DNA of 57,941 nucleotides from the IMG/VR virus record IMGVR_UViG_3300050821_003306, positions 1 through 57,941 of that record; one strand, 5' to 3'. The notes under the pieces are model-generated. The model worked only from the letters and a program-made list of their open reading frames with translations. It did no database searches and had not been told where the DNA came from. The position numbers and the translations under genes were made by a program. This DNA is from a virus. Shown one piece after another: positions 16,771-22,060 of the stretch; positions within the stretch are counted from its first letter, which is position 1, and each line of letters starts with the position of its first letter.

Positions 16771-16860
16771 TTTGCCTTCTGAGATTACTCAGATCACGTT
16801 CGGTCGAAACGTCCGGCAGTGACCGGAATATCCCGCGATACGCACGGGCGCGTTTGCAAA
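16771..16860 (-). ncRNA. Multi-hairpin RNA of unknown class
   Basis: Directly after the collagen-like gene, 90 nt closed by TTTGC/GCAAA and holding four successive perfect hairpins (minus strand): CCCG/CGGG, TCCGG/CCGGA, ACGTT/AACGT (loop TCGACCG) and CTGAG/CTCAG. No coding frame and no tRNA pattern. It is bounded by the same A/T-rich linkers as the tRNAs. Confidence 0.5.
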
Positions 16861-16861
16861 A

Positions 16862-17335
16862 TTAAGCGTGATCGCCTTTATCTCCCTTGTCCCCTTTATC
16901 GCCCTTGTCACCCTTGTCGCCTTTATCACCCTTCAAACCGTTATTTCCGTTTGCGCCGGAGTCACCCTTATCTCCCTTATCGCCCTTTACGGAATCGCCT
17001 TTATCGCCCTTGTCTCCCTTCGCGCCTACATCACCCTTAGCGCCGGAAGAACCTAGATCGCCTTTATCGCCCTTCAATCCTGAATCGCCCTTGTCACCCT
17101 TTACAGAGTCACCCTTGTCACCTTTCGGACCCGCTGGGCCTACATCACCTTTATCGCCCTTATCACCTTTTGCAGCGGCTGTTCCGTCAGCACCTTTTGG
17201 ACCCGGGACGCCTTGTAATCCTTGCGGACCTGCCGGGCCAACTGCACCGGACTTTTTCAAACCTAAAACTAATGAGACAGCAGCAACTGCTAGTGCAACA
17301 CCTGAAGCGATCAATGCGGGGTCAATTGCCATCAT
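16862..17335 (-). CDS. Membrane-anchored collagen-like protein
   Basis: 157 residues. An N-terminal hydrophobic helix (about residues 9-26) is followed by about 40 Gly-X-Y triplets, mostly GDK and GPA/GPK, to the end. ATG at 17335 is preceded by AGGAG. Collagen-like triple helices occur in phage tail or surface proteins, but here the gene lies alone between tRNAs and has a membrane anchor, so a host-surface or virion role is open. The coding repeats could also be a site of expansion and contraction. Confidence 0.75.
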   Translation of the reverse strand: MMAIDPALIASGVALAVAAVSLVLGLKKSGAVGPAGPQGLQGVPGPKGADGTAAAKGDKGDKGDVGPAGPKGDKGDSVKGDKGDSGLKGDKGDLGSSGAKGDVGAKGDKGDKGDSVKGDKGDKGDSGANGNNGLKGDKGDKGDKGDKGDKGDKGDHA

Positions 17336-17360
17336 GTGTTCTCCTATACTTTAAAACTGG

Positions 17361-17431
17361 AGCGGGTGATCGGATTTGAACCGACCCTCTCAACTTGGAA
17401 GGATGATGTGCTGCCGCTACACTACACCCGC
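17361..17431 (-). tRNA. tRNA-Gly(TCC)
   Basis: Acceptor GCGGGTG/CACCCGC, U73 (glycine-type), CCA encoded. Anticodon loop CTTCCAA. Confidence 0.9.
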
Positions 17432-17443
17432 TTAAAAACTTGG

Positions 17444-17514
17444 AGCGATGTATCAGAATTGAACTGACGCCCGAACGTTGGCAACGTTCTGTACTACCAC
17501 TATACTAACATCGC
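17444..17514 (-). tRNA. tRNA-Gly(GCC)
   Basis: Acceptor GCGATGT/ACATCGC, U73, CCA encoded. Anticodon stem GAACG/CGTTC, loop TTGCCAA. Begins directly after the stop codon of the gene at 17515. Confidence 0.9.
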
Positions 17515-17760
17515 TTATAAACCTTTAAACATCTTCAGAGCATCGTCTTTCAATTTCTGCTCTTCTGGAGTTAAATTAAATTTCATTTTAAACTTCGCCG
17601 CGCCATTACGGGGCGGTTTGTGCGGACCAGCTAGTTGAACATTTTCTTGTTGCTCAACAAACTGTCTCGCTTGCGCTTCTGAAGTAAAAACTTTTTCAGT
17701 ACGGGTTCCGTCTTGGTTCAACACATGCGCTCGGAAACCGCCGTCCCAGGTCCACTTCAT
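17515..17760 (-). CDS. Small soluble protein in the tRNA array
   Basis: 81 residues, SD AGGAG before ATG at 17760. The N-terminal half is beta-like (FRAHVLNQDGTRTEKVF) with a SEAQARQFVEQ helix; the C-terminus is basic and helical. The stop touches tRNA-Gly. No domain recognised. Confidence 0.6.
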   Translation of the reverse strand: MKWTWDGGFRAHVLNQDGTRTEKVFTSEAQARQFVEQQENVQLAGPHKPPRNGAAKFKMKFNLTPEEQKLKDDALKMFKGL

Positions 17761-17776
17761 AGCACTCCTAAATTGG

Positions 17777-17845
17777 TTGCAGAGGTGGGAGTCGAACCCA
17801 CGGAGGCTAGGTTATGAGTCTAGCTTGAATCTCATTCTCCCTGCA
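17777..17845 (-). tRNA. tRNA-Met(CAT), short D-arm
   Basis: Acceptor TGCAGGG/CTCTGCA, A73, CCA encoded. Anticodon loop CTCATAA as in elongator tRNA-Met. Only 69 nt: the D-arm reads GAAT-GAG-ATTC and lacks the usual GG, and the closing pair of the anticodon stem is A-C. Lysidine-modified tRNA-Ile2 is the alternative. Confidence 0.8.
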
Positions 17846-17850
17846 ATTGG

Positions 17851-17931
17851 TGCGCCGCCCGAGACTCGAACTCGGATGCAATTAAGCCGGGGGTTTTAAG
17901 TCCCCTACGTCTGCCGTTCCGCCAGCAGCGC
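17851..17931 (-). tRNA. tRNA-Leu(TAA)
   Basis: Class II, 81 nt. Acceptor GCGCTGC/GCGGCGC, A73, CCA encoded. Anticodon loop CTTAAAA on a GGGG/CCCC stem with an A-C closing mismatch. The last codons of the gene at 17905 overlap its 5' end. Confidence 0.85.
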
Positions 17932-18123
17932 CAAACTTTCTTTCGGAAGTCCCATACTCAAAATGAGATTATCCGATTCTTTAAAATCAACTTGTGTTGC
18001 CTGCTGAAGAGATTCGTAAGAAACAAAATCAGCTTCGTTTAAATCGCGAATCTTAACGCGATCACCTTGAAGCATCCTACGTCTTTCAGCTTCTCTTCGT
18101 ACACCGTCAAAAGTTGATTTCAT
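17905..18123 (-). CDS. Small protein starting just after a tRNA CCA
   Basis: 72 residues, MKSTFDGVRREAERRR..., charged and helical. The ATG lies 5 bases after the CCA of tRNA-Leu(TAG) with no SD, so after tRNA processing the message would be nearly leaderless. The 3' end overlaps tRNA-Leu(TAA) by 27 bases. Protein-like composition, but the overlap and missing SD lower confidence. Confidence 0.45.
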   Translation of the reverse strand: MKSTFDGVRREAERRRMLQGDRVKIRDLNEADFVSYESLQQATQVDFKESDNLILSMGLPKESLALLAERQT

Positions 18124-18130
18124 AAATTGG

Positions 18131-18212
18131 TACCCGATGAGAGACTTGAACTCTCAATTCCGTAAGGACGCTGGTTTCTAAGACCAGAGCGTATGCATTC
18201 CGCCAATCGGGT
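18131..18212 (-). tRNA. tRNA-Leu(TAG)
   Basis: Class II. Acceptor ACCCGAT/ATCGGGT, A73, CCA encoded. Anticodon stem CTGGT/ACCAG, loop CTTAGAA. Confidence 0.9.
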
Positions 18213-18217
18213 ATTGG

Positions 18218-18290
18218 TAGCATCGGAGGGATTCGGACCCTCGTGTCTTCCTTGAAAGGGAAGCATCCTAGACCACTAGATGACGTTGCC
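18218..18290 (-). tRNA. tRNA-Glu(TTC)
   Basis: Anticodon stem CTTCC/GGAAG, loop CTTTCAA; T-loop TCCGAAT; CCA encoded. The acceptor GGCAACG/CGATGCT has a G-U at pair 1 and one mismatch. Confidence 0.8.
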
Positions 18291-18301
18291 ACAAAATTTG
18301 G

Positions 18302-18372
18302 TAGCCCTAAGCGGAATCGGACCGCTACTACGTCCGTGAGAGGGACGCGACCTACCATTAATCGATAGGGCC
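18302..18372 (-). tRNA. tRNA-Glu(CTC)
   Basis: Acceptor GGCCCTA/TAGGGCT, CCA encoded. Anticodon stem CGTCC/GGACG, loop CTCTCAC. Confidence 0.85.
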
Positions 18373-18376
18373 GAAA

Positions 18377-18613
18377 TTATGTTCCGCGAACCGGGTCGAG
18401 ATCGCCTTTCAGGACTCCACCCTTAATCATTTGCTCCGGCGTAAATACATTCGGGTCAAAATGATTCTCATGGTTCAACAGATACTGCGGAGTCAGAGTT
18501 TTCTTATCTGACTCTGGAAGTTTTGCCGATCTCTGTTTTCTAGCTACAGAGTAATCGTTAGGTTGTTTGCCGTTTCTTCTAGCTTCACGGACAACCGAGT
18601 ATTCATCAGGCAT
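18377..18613 (-). CDS. Small charged protein in the tRNA array
   Basis: 78 residues, ATG at 18613 preceded by GAGGA. The N-terminus has a repeated YSV(V/A)R(E/K) unit (EYSVVREARRNG then DYSVARKQRS). No family recognised. Lies between tRNA-Asp and tRNA-Glu. Confidence 0.6.
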   Translation of the reverse strand: MPDEYSVVREARRNGKQPNDYSVARKQRSAKLPESDKKTLTPQYLLNHENHFDPNVFTPEQMIKGGVLKGDLDPVRGT

Positions 18614-18628
18614 ACTTCCTCAATATGG

Positions 18629-18702
18629 CGGTGCCAGCGGGATTCGGACCCGCGAAAACTCCCGTGACAGGGGAGTGTAATAGGCCACTATACGACGGCA
18701 CC
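18629..18702 (-). tRNA. tRNA-Asp(GTC)
   Basis: Acceptor GGTGCCG/TGGCACC, G73, CCA encoded. Anticodon stem CTCCC/GGGAG, loop CTGTCAC. Confidence 0.9.
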
Positions 18703-18711
18703 GTAAAACGT

Positions 18712-18766
18712 TCTTGCGCCTCGGTGAGGGAGTAGGAAATGCAACCCAACTCGTATTCCCGCAAGA
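18712..18766 (-). ncRNA. Orphan structured unit with 7-bp closing stem
   Basis: TCTTGCG and CGCAAGA close a 41-nt interior. It occupies a tRNA-like slot between A/T-rich linkers but has no T-loop or anticodon arm. Confidence 0.4.
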
Positions 18767-18776
18767 CTCAGACTGG

Positions 18777-18847
18777 AGCTTCGACAGAGAATCGGACTCT
18801 GATCTAACCCTTACCAAGGGTTTGTTCTACCACTGAACCATCGAAGC
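18777..18847 (-). tRNA. tRNA-Thr(GGT)
   Basis: Acceptor GCTTCGA/TCGAAGC, U73, CCA encoded. Anticodon stem AACCC/GGGTT, loop TTGGTAA. Confidence 0.9.
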
Positions 18848-18871
18848 AAAAACTTTAAGCCGATATTCTTT

Positions 18872-18910
18872 ACGCCTCTGGCCATTGGGCGACTTCCTCC
18901 CAACGGGCGT
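18872..18910 (-). ncRNA. Nested hairpin unit between tRNA-Thr genes
   Basis: ACGCC/GGCGT encloses TTGGG/CCCAA on the minus strand. Short, no tRNA features; it may be a processing element or another small RNA. Confidence 0.3.
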
Positions 18911-18917
18911 TACTTGG

Positions 18918-18989
18918 AGCATCGTGTTGGAATCGAACCAACGTTACTGGTTTACGAAACCAGCGTCTTCCCAATTAGACGAACAATGC
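18918..18989 (-). tRNA. tRNA-Thr(CGT)
   Basis: Acceptor GCATTGT/ACGATGC, U73, CCA encoded. Anticodon stem CTGGT/ACCAG, loop TTCGTAA. Confidence 0.9.
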
Positions 18990-18997
18990 AAAACTTC

Positions 18998-19055
18998 TTG
19001 AATGGGAGCAACATTTCTGACGTTTCTTCGTGGACTGCGTACCATTCTCATTCAA
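18998..19055 (-). ncRNA. Orphan structured unit with 7-bp closing stem
   Basis: TTGAATG and CATTCAA close a 44-nt interior that ends TGTTGCTCC, resembling the 3' motif of the Y RNAs, but the 5' Y motif is absent. Confidence 0.4.
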
Positions 19056-19062
19056 AACTTGG

Positions 19063-19133
19063 AGCCGGATGAGTGAATCGAACACTCGCCAAAGAGGTAC
19101 AAGCTCTTCGTTCTACCGTTAAACTAATCCGAC
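19063..19133 (-). tRNA. tRNA-Thr(TGT)
   Basis: Acceptor GTCGGAT/ATCCGGC, U73, CCA encoded. Anticodon stem AAGAG/CTCTT, loop CTTGTAC. Confidence 0.9.
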
Positions 19134-19143
19134 TAAAATCGTA

Positions 19144-19273
19144 CCCTGGGCGACAAGCGGCGAAAGTGTTTTCGGTGCTACCATTACACTAGATGCATCT
19201 CACGATGCAATTGCGGATTCGAACCGCTCCCGTTCTTTATCAGAGAAGTAACTCTTGCCTAACGGCACCAGAG
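19144..19273 (-). ncRNA. Y RNA 1 (YrlA-type, with tRNA-like domain)
   Basis: 130 nt. Lower stem CTCTGG/CCAGGG; Ro60-binding motif TGCCGTTA, upper-stem strand GGCAAG, then AGTTACTTC; 3' motif TGTCGC. The apical part is a circularly permuted tRNA mimic: T-arm GCGG-TTCGAAT-CCGC, an acceptor-like stem closed by a GTGA tetraloop (GCATC-GTGA-GATGC), then a D-arm GTGTAATGGTAGCAC. There is no free CCA, as in bacterial YrlA RNAs. Such RNAs bind Ro60 and tether it to an effector. It is transcribed with the tRNAs. Confidence 0.75.
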
Positions 19274-19283
19274 AACATCGTAA

Positions 19284-19411
19284 GATCATGAGGCAACAAG
19301 CGCATTAGGATATGCCGAGACTACCCGGCGTTAGCGTCTGTAGCTGCTGCACCTTTCGGCACATTGCAGCTTTTCAGTAGAAGTAACCCAACACTAACGG
19401 CACTCACGATC
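19284..19411 (-). ncRNA. Y RNA 2
   Basis: 128 nt. Lower stem GATCGTGAG/CTCATGATC (9 bp, one G-U); TGCCGTTA, then GTGTTG and GGTTACTTC; 3' motif TGTTGCC; upper stem AGTGT pairs with GCGCT. The apical domain differs from Y RNA 1: a GAAA-capped hairpin within AGCTGC/GCAGCT and no T-loop, so its effector may differ. Confidence 0.7.
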
Positions 19412-19421
19412 TAAAATTATT

Positions 19422-19513
19422 GCAAGGCAACAGCACTCAAAGAATAGCGGTGTCGAAACCGCCGACCCTTTCGGGTTCTTATCCAAGAAGTAACTCTGAA
19501 TTACGGCACTTGC
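19422..19513 (-). ncRNA. Y RNA 3
   Basis: 92 nt. Lower stem GCAAG/CTTGC; TGCCGTA, upper strand ATTCA pairing with TGAGT, AGTTACTTC; 3' motif TGTTGC; a TTTT run follows the 3' end. The apical part has ACCC-GAAA-GGGT and a T-arm-like GCGGT-TTCGAC-ACCGC. Confidence 0.7.
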
Positions 19514-19521
19514 GAAACTGG

Positions 19522-19593
19522 CTGAAGGCATAGGATTCGAACCTACATCGTTCCGGTTAACAGCCGGACGTCTTACCGTTAGACGAACCTTCA
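19522..19593 (-). tRNA. tRNA-Asn(GTT)
   Basis: Acceptor TGAAGGT/GCCTTCA, G73, CCA encoded. Anticodon stem TCCGG/CCGGA, loop CTGTTAA. Confidence 0.9.
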
Positions 19594-19604
19594 ACAAAAC
19601 TTAA

Positions 19605-19691
19605 TGACGATACGCCCGGTCACTTTCGCAACCTACGTCTGTACTAGCCCTCTACGGGTCGTCCGTACGTGGTGTTCACGCTGCATCGTCA
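19605..19691 (-). ncRNA. Orphan structured unit with 7-bp closing stem
   Basis: TGACGAT and ATCGTCA close a 73-nt interior rich in short pairings. Flanked by AAGTTTT-type linkers like the tRNAs; no T-loop or anticodon. Confidence 0.4.
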
Positions 19692-19698
19692 AACTTGG

Positions 19699-19770
19699 TA
19701 GACTGTGCAGGACTCGAACCCGCATGAGCACGTTCGAAGCGTGCCATCCTGTCCATTGGATGAACAGTCC
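19699..19770 (-). tRNA. tRNA-Arg(TCG)
   Basis: Acceptor GGACTGT/ACAGTCT, A73, CCA encoded. Anticodon stem GCACG/CGTGC, loop CTTCGAA. Confidence 0.9.
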
Positions 19771-19780
19771 GTAAAACTGG

Positions 19781-19852
19781 TGGGCCTGTGGAGATTCGAA
19801 CTCCAATAACTGGTTTCGTAGACCAGTACCTTGTCCGTTAGATGACAAGCCC
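19781..19852 (-). tRNA. tRNA-Arg(ACG)
   Basis: Acceptor GGGCTTG/CAGGCCC, A73, CCA encoded. Anticodon loop CTACGAA; A34 would need the host deaminase to become inosine. Confidence 0.9.
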
Positions 19853-19857
19853 GAAAA

Positions 19858-19980
19858 TCAATGATGCAACTTATAAAGAATGAAGAGACTCGCTATCACG
19901 CCGATCACATTACAGATCGTTCTTATCAGGGCCAGGGTCAGTTCGAACTTGTTCGGTGACGACCTGGATTCCGCTGACAT
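19858..19980 (-). CDS. 40-residue membrane microprotein overlapping the next gene
   Basis: ATG at 19980 with AAGGA seven bases upstream; it reads MSAESRSSPNKFELTLALIR and continues with a hydrophobic helix (VIGVIASLFILY) to the stop. It overlaps the 3' 71 bases of the gene at 19910-20179 in another frame. The nested arrangement recalls spanin pairs, but there is no lipobox, so this is only an analogy. Confidence 0.55.
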   Translation of the reverse strand: MSAESRSSPNKFELTLALIRTICNVIGVIASLFILYKLHH

Positions 19981-20179
19981 TCTTGTCTTCCTTTTTCTTA
20001 CTACGTTGCTCGTACCACTTTCTTCTCAGTCCTAAATATTCCAACTGAGCTTTCAAACTCTCTTCAGCCGCCAATCGCATCGCTCTGTCGTCTTTCCAAA
20101 TACCGACCAGGAAATACAATGCGATCAGATCAACTGCCAGTGCCGCTGCCGATGTAACATCTGCTATCGTCACTATCAT
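19910..20179 (-). CDS. Small membrane protein with cytoplasmic helix
   Basis: 89 residues. N-terminal hydrophobic segment (about 10-28, AALAVDLIALYFLVGIW), then a charged helical part and a hydrophilic tail. ATG at 20179 follows the CCA of tRNA-Val by 5 bases without an SD, as for two other small ORFs of the array. The 3' end overlaps the 40-residue frame. Confidence 0.55.
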   Translation of the reverse strand: MIVTIADVTSAAALAVDLIALYFLVGIWKDDRAMRLAAEESLKAQLEYLGLRRKWYEQRSKKKEDKNVSGIQVVTEQVRTDPGPDKNDL

Positions 20180-20187
20180 AAAATTGG

Positions 20188-20260
20188 TACCCGATAAGAG
20201 AATCGAACTCTTCCTGCTGGTTTGTAGGACCAGAACATACGACCAGTTTGCTAATCGGGT
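20188..20260 (-). tRNA. tRNA-Val(TAC)
   Basis: Acceptor ACCCGAT/ATCGGGT, A73, CCA encoded. Anticodon stem CTGGT/ACCAG, loop CCTACAA. Confidence 0.9.
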
Positions 20261-20400
20261 ATAATTCGAAACCGTTGTCCCTTAACCGGAGGCGCTAGAA
20301 CATGTGTGAACTTAATAGTCGCCATCAGTACGGATAACTTCTTTCCGTCCCAATAAAATATCGGGCGCTTCTCAATTTTCATTACAATTGGTTCGAACAT
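20251..20400 (-). CDS. Possible 49-residue protein between tRNA-Val and tRNA-Ala
   Basis: ATG at 20400 begins MFEPIVMKIEKRPIFYWDG, 5 bases after the CCA of tRNA-Ala, with no SD. The product is beta-like and basic. The stop lies inside the tRNA-Val 5' end. Weak evidence. Confidence 0.35.
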   Translation of the reverse strand: MFEPIVMKIEKRPIFYWDGKKLSVLMATIKFTHVLAPPVKGQRFRIIPD

Positions 20401-20409
20401 AAAATTTGG

Positions 20410-20480
20410 TGGACCGTACGAGACTCGAACTCGTATCATCTCGGTGCAAGCGAGATAGACTCCCATTATCCTAACAGCCC
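20410..20480 (-). tRNA. tRNA-Ala(TGC)
   Basis: Acceptor GGGCTGT/ACGGTCC with the G3-U70 pair that marks alanine, A73, CCA encoded. Anticodon loop CTTGCAC. Confidence 0.92.
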
Positions 20481-20568
20481 ACGGTACCCCGGAAACTTAC
20501 GCTCACCGGGTAACATTCTTCATGTCCGGCTGACAGCGCATCGGTTCTCCCGAGGCTTACAAAATTGG

Positions 20569-20639
20569 TAGTCGGTCAGTGATTCGAACACTGATACCCC
20601 GCTAATCAGGCAGGAGTCCTACCGTTGAACGAACCGACT
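20569..20639 (-). tRNA. tRNA-Ile(GAT)
   Basis: Acceptor AGTCGGT/ACCGACT, A73, CCA encoded. Anticodon stem CCTGC/GCGGG, loop CTGATTA. Confidence 0.88.
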
Positions 20640-20720
20640 ATAGAAACTTTGCGTCTTGTCGTAACGCTGTGAGACGGACCACTAACAACTCCCGGTACTC
20701 CGTCAACGTTCAGAAACTGG

Positions 20721-20806
20721 TGGATGGTGTAGGACTCGGACCTACGGAAGCCCTCAAGGGGCACCTGGGTTACAGCCAGGGGCAATTGCCGCTATGCGAA
20801 CCATCC
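20721..20806 (-). tRNA. tRNA-Tyr(GTA)
   Basis: Class II as in bacteria, 86 nt. Acceptor GGATGGT/ACCATCC, A73, CCA encoded. Anticodon stem CCTGG/CCAGG, loop CTGTAAC. Confidence 0.92.
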
Positions 20807-20912
20807 ACTGAAATTCTGGGAACCTGCGGGTCATTCACCCACACCATCCTACGAGTCCGCTAGCGGATATCGTAAGCGTTCAATCTACCTCGAACTGCGT
20901 CCCCACGAAACT
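20807..20912 (-). other. Inter-tRNA spacer with long hairpin
   Basis: The 100-nt gap between tRNA-Tyr and tRNA-Lys contains TACGA/TCGTA enclosing the palindrome TCCGCTAGCGGA. No tRNA or coding frame seen. Confidence 0.35.
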
Positions 20913-20915
20913 TGG

Positions 20916-20988
20916 TCGGTCATGAGAGGCTCGAACTCTCAACCCATCGCTTAAAAGGCGAGTATGTTGCCGCTAACACTTATGACCG
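20916..20988 (-). tRNA. tRNA-Lys(TTT)
   Basis: Acceptor CGGTCAT/ATGACCG, A73, CCA encoded. Anticodon loop CTTTTAA on a 4-bp stem (outer C-U mismatch). Confidence 0.88.
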
Positions 20989-20997
20989 AAAACTTGG

Positions 20998-21069
20998 TGG
21001 ACCGCGAGAGACTCGAACTCTCACCCGTCAGCTTAAGAGGCTGCTATGCCGCCGTAACACCTGCGGTCC
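20998..21069 (-). tRNA. tRNA-Lys(CTT)
   Basis: Acceptor GGACCGC/GCGGTCC, A73, CCA encoded. Anticodon stem CAGC/GCTG, loop CTCTTAA. Similar to its neighbour, suggesting duplication. Confidence 0.88.
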
Positions 21070-21079
21070 AGAAAACTTT

Positions 21080-21131
21080 GACAGCTTGTTGTCGAAGAAC
21101 GGACTTGAATCGGAATTCTACCGATGCTGTC
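21080..21131 (-). ncRNA. Orphan structured unit with 6-bp closing stem
   Basis: GACAGC/GCTGTC encloses ATCGG/CCGAT and a single-stranded part. Flanked by tRNA-type linkers; identity unknown. Confidence 0.35.
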
Positions 21132-21159
21132 TACGCCGTCTCACGTATTACAAACTTGG

Positions 21160-21248
21160 TAGTCGATGACGGAATCGGACCGTCCGGCAAGCCTAATCAG
21201 GGCCAGAAGAGTTTATAAGACTCTGCCACGCTGCCAGCGAAATCGACT
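21160..21248 (-). tRNA. tRNA with TAT anticodon (Ile) and class II variable arm
   Basis: 89 nt. Acceptor AGTCGAT/ATCGACT, nearly the tRNA-Ile(GAT) acceptor; A73, CCA encoded. Anticodon stem AGAGT/ACTCT, loop CTTATAA. The variable region is about 23 nt with an inner CCT-GATT-AGG hairpin, which is not normal for isoleucine. Confidence 0.7.
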
Positions 21249-21255
21249 GAATAAT

Positions 21256-21351
21256 ATCCGTGAGGGAATCGAACCCTTATTCACATAAGCGCGGTAACGT
21301 TTTAGGTGAACAAGCACCCGAGAGATTACCGTCTCCGCTGTGCTCACAAAT
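21256..21351 (-). ncRNA. tRNA-like element without CCA
   Basis: A good T-arm (AGGG-TTCGATT-CCCT) and an acceptor ATTTGTG/CACGGAT with two G-U pairs frame 96 nt, but no CCA follows and no anticodon arm can be drawn. CGGTAA and TTACCG inside could pair over a distance. Degenerate tRNA or a tRNA mimic. Confidence 0.4.
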
Positions 21352-21362
21352 TTCAAACTTGG

Positions 21363-21445
21363 TCCGCCGCGAAGGATTTGAACCTTCACGCCACTAAGGG
21401 CGCTCCGTCTTGAGCGGAGTGCGTCTGCCGTTTCACCAGCGGCGG
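21363..21445 (-). tRNA. tRNA-Leu(CAA)
   Basis: Class II. Acceptor CCGCCGC/GCGGCGG, A73, CCA encoded. Anticodon stem CTCCG/CGGAG, loop CTCAAGA. The HNH-2 reading frame runs 60 bases into it. Confidence 0.88.
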
Positions 21446-21922
21446 AGAATTCTTTCTTCCACTTCTGCCAGCAAAATCTTCCGTTTGCGAATGACAGTTA
21501 GGACACTCAAAATGTAAATTCTCTTTTCTATTATCTAAAGAATCTCCATTTTTATGACTTATTTGAAGAACTAGAACTTCATTATTCCAGATCGGCAATA
21601 TGCCACAGGTATCACAGATATGTTCTATACCCGATTCGATCATCGCTCTTCTTAAAACTTCAGTCTGCTCTTTACGCCCATTACGATTATTTACTAATCG
21701 CTCTGTCCAGTGTCGTTTTTGGCAGCCGCCTTTATGATTCTCACCACAATTACGACGCCGTCCGAGAAAATGAGACGTATCAAGACCAAACTTCTTAATT
21801 CGTTTTGAGATATACTGTTGAGTTCCACCATTAGGATTCTTTAATCCCAATCTTCTGGTAACTTCAGCAACACTCAAACTATCTCGAACAATAGATTCGA
21901 GAATCTCTTTAGTATGTTTCAT
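21386..21922 (-). CDS. HNH-type endonuclease (homing-like) 2
   Basis: 178 residues. An N-terminal helix-turn-helix-like part (SVAEVTRRLGL), then CDTCG, LQISHKNGDSLDNRKENL (HNH core with catalytic His) and CPNCHSQT. The frame continues into tRNA-Leu(CAA), so the last 20 residues are translated tRNA sequence; the enzyme domain ends before this. Likely a mobile gene inserted beside the tRNA. The SD lies in a hairpin loop (21924-21944). Confidence 0.8.
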   Translation of the reverse strand: MKHTKEILESIVRDSLSVAEVTRRLGLKNPNGGTQQYISKRIKKFGLDTSHFLGRRRNCGENHKGGCQKRHWTERLVNNRNGRKEQTEVLRRAMIESGIEHICDTCGILPIWNNEVLVLQISHKNGDSLDNRKENLHFECPNCHSQTEDFAGRSGRKNSPPLVKRQTHSAQDGAPLVA

Positions 21923-21923
21923 T

Positions 21924-21966
21924 CCTGTCTCCCTTAAAGACAGGCCGGGGTGTTAAGGGCACCCCG
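21924..21966 (-). promoter_or_regulatory. Double hairpin sequestering the HNH-2 ribosome binding site
   Basis: On the minus strand CGGGGTG/CACCCCG (21946-21966, perfect) is followed by CCTGTC-TTTAAGGGA-GACAGG (21924-21944) with the SD AAGGGA in its loop, directly before the ATG. Same design as for HNH-1. Confidence 0.6.
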
Positions 21967-21988
21967 ACCCAATGATGCATCAAATTGG

Positions 21989-22060
21989 TCCTGGACCAGG
22001 GAATCGGACCCCGTACGCCCACGTCTTCAGCGTGGCGCTCTACCAATGAGCTAGACCAGG
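21989..22060 (-). tRNA. tRNA-Phe(GAA)
   Basis: Acceptor CCTGGTC/GTCCAGG with one mismatch, A73, CCA encoded. Anticodon stem CCACG/CGTGG, loop CTGAAGA. Confidence 0.88.

Noticed and set aside
16887-17354. 155-codon plus frame with Ser-Pro-Leu repeats
   Set aside because: Antisense of the collagen-like gene; the repeats mirror Gly-X-Y codons.
18107-18358. 83-codon minus frame over two tRNAs
   Set aside because: Translates tRNA-Glu and tRNA-Leu; no SD.
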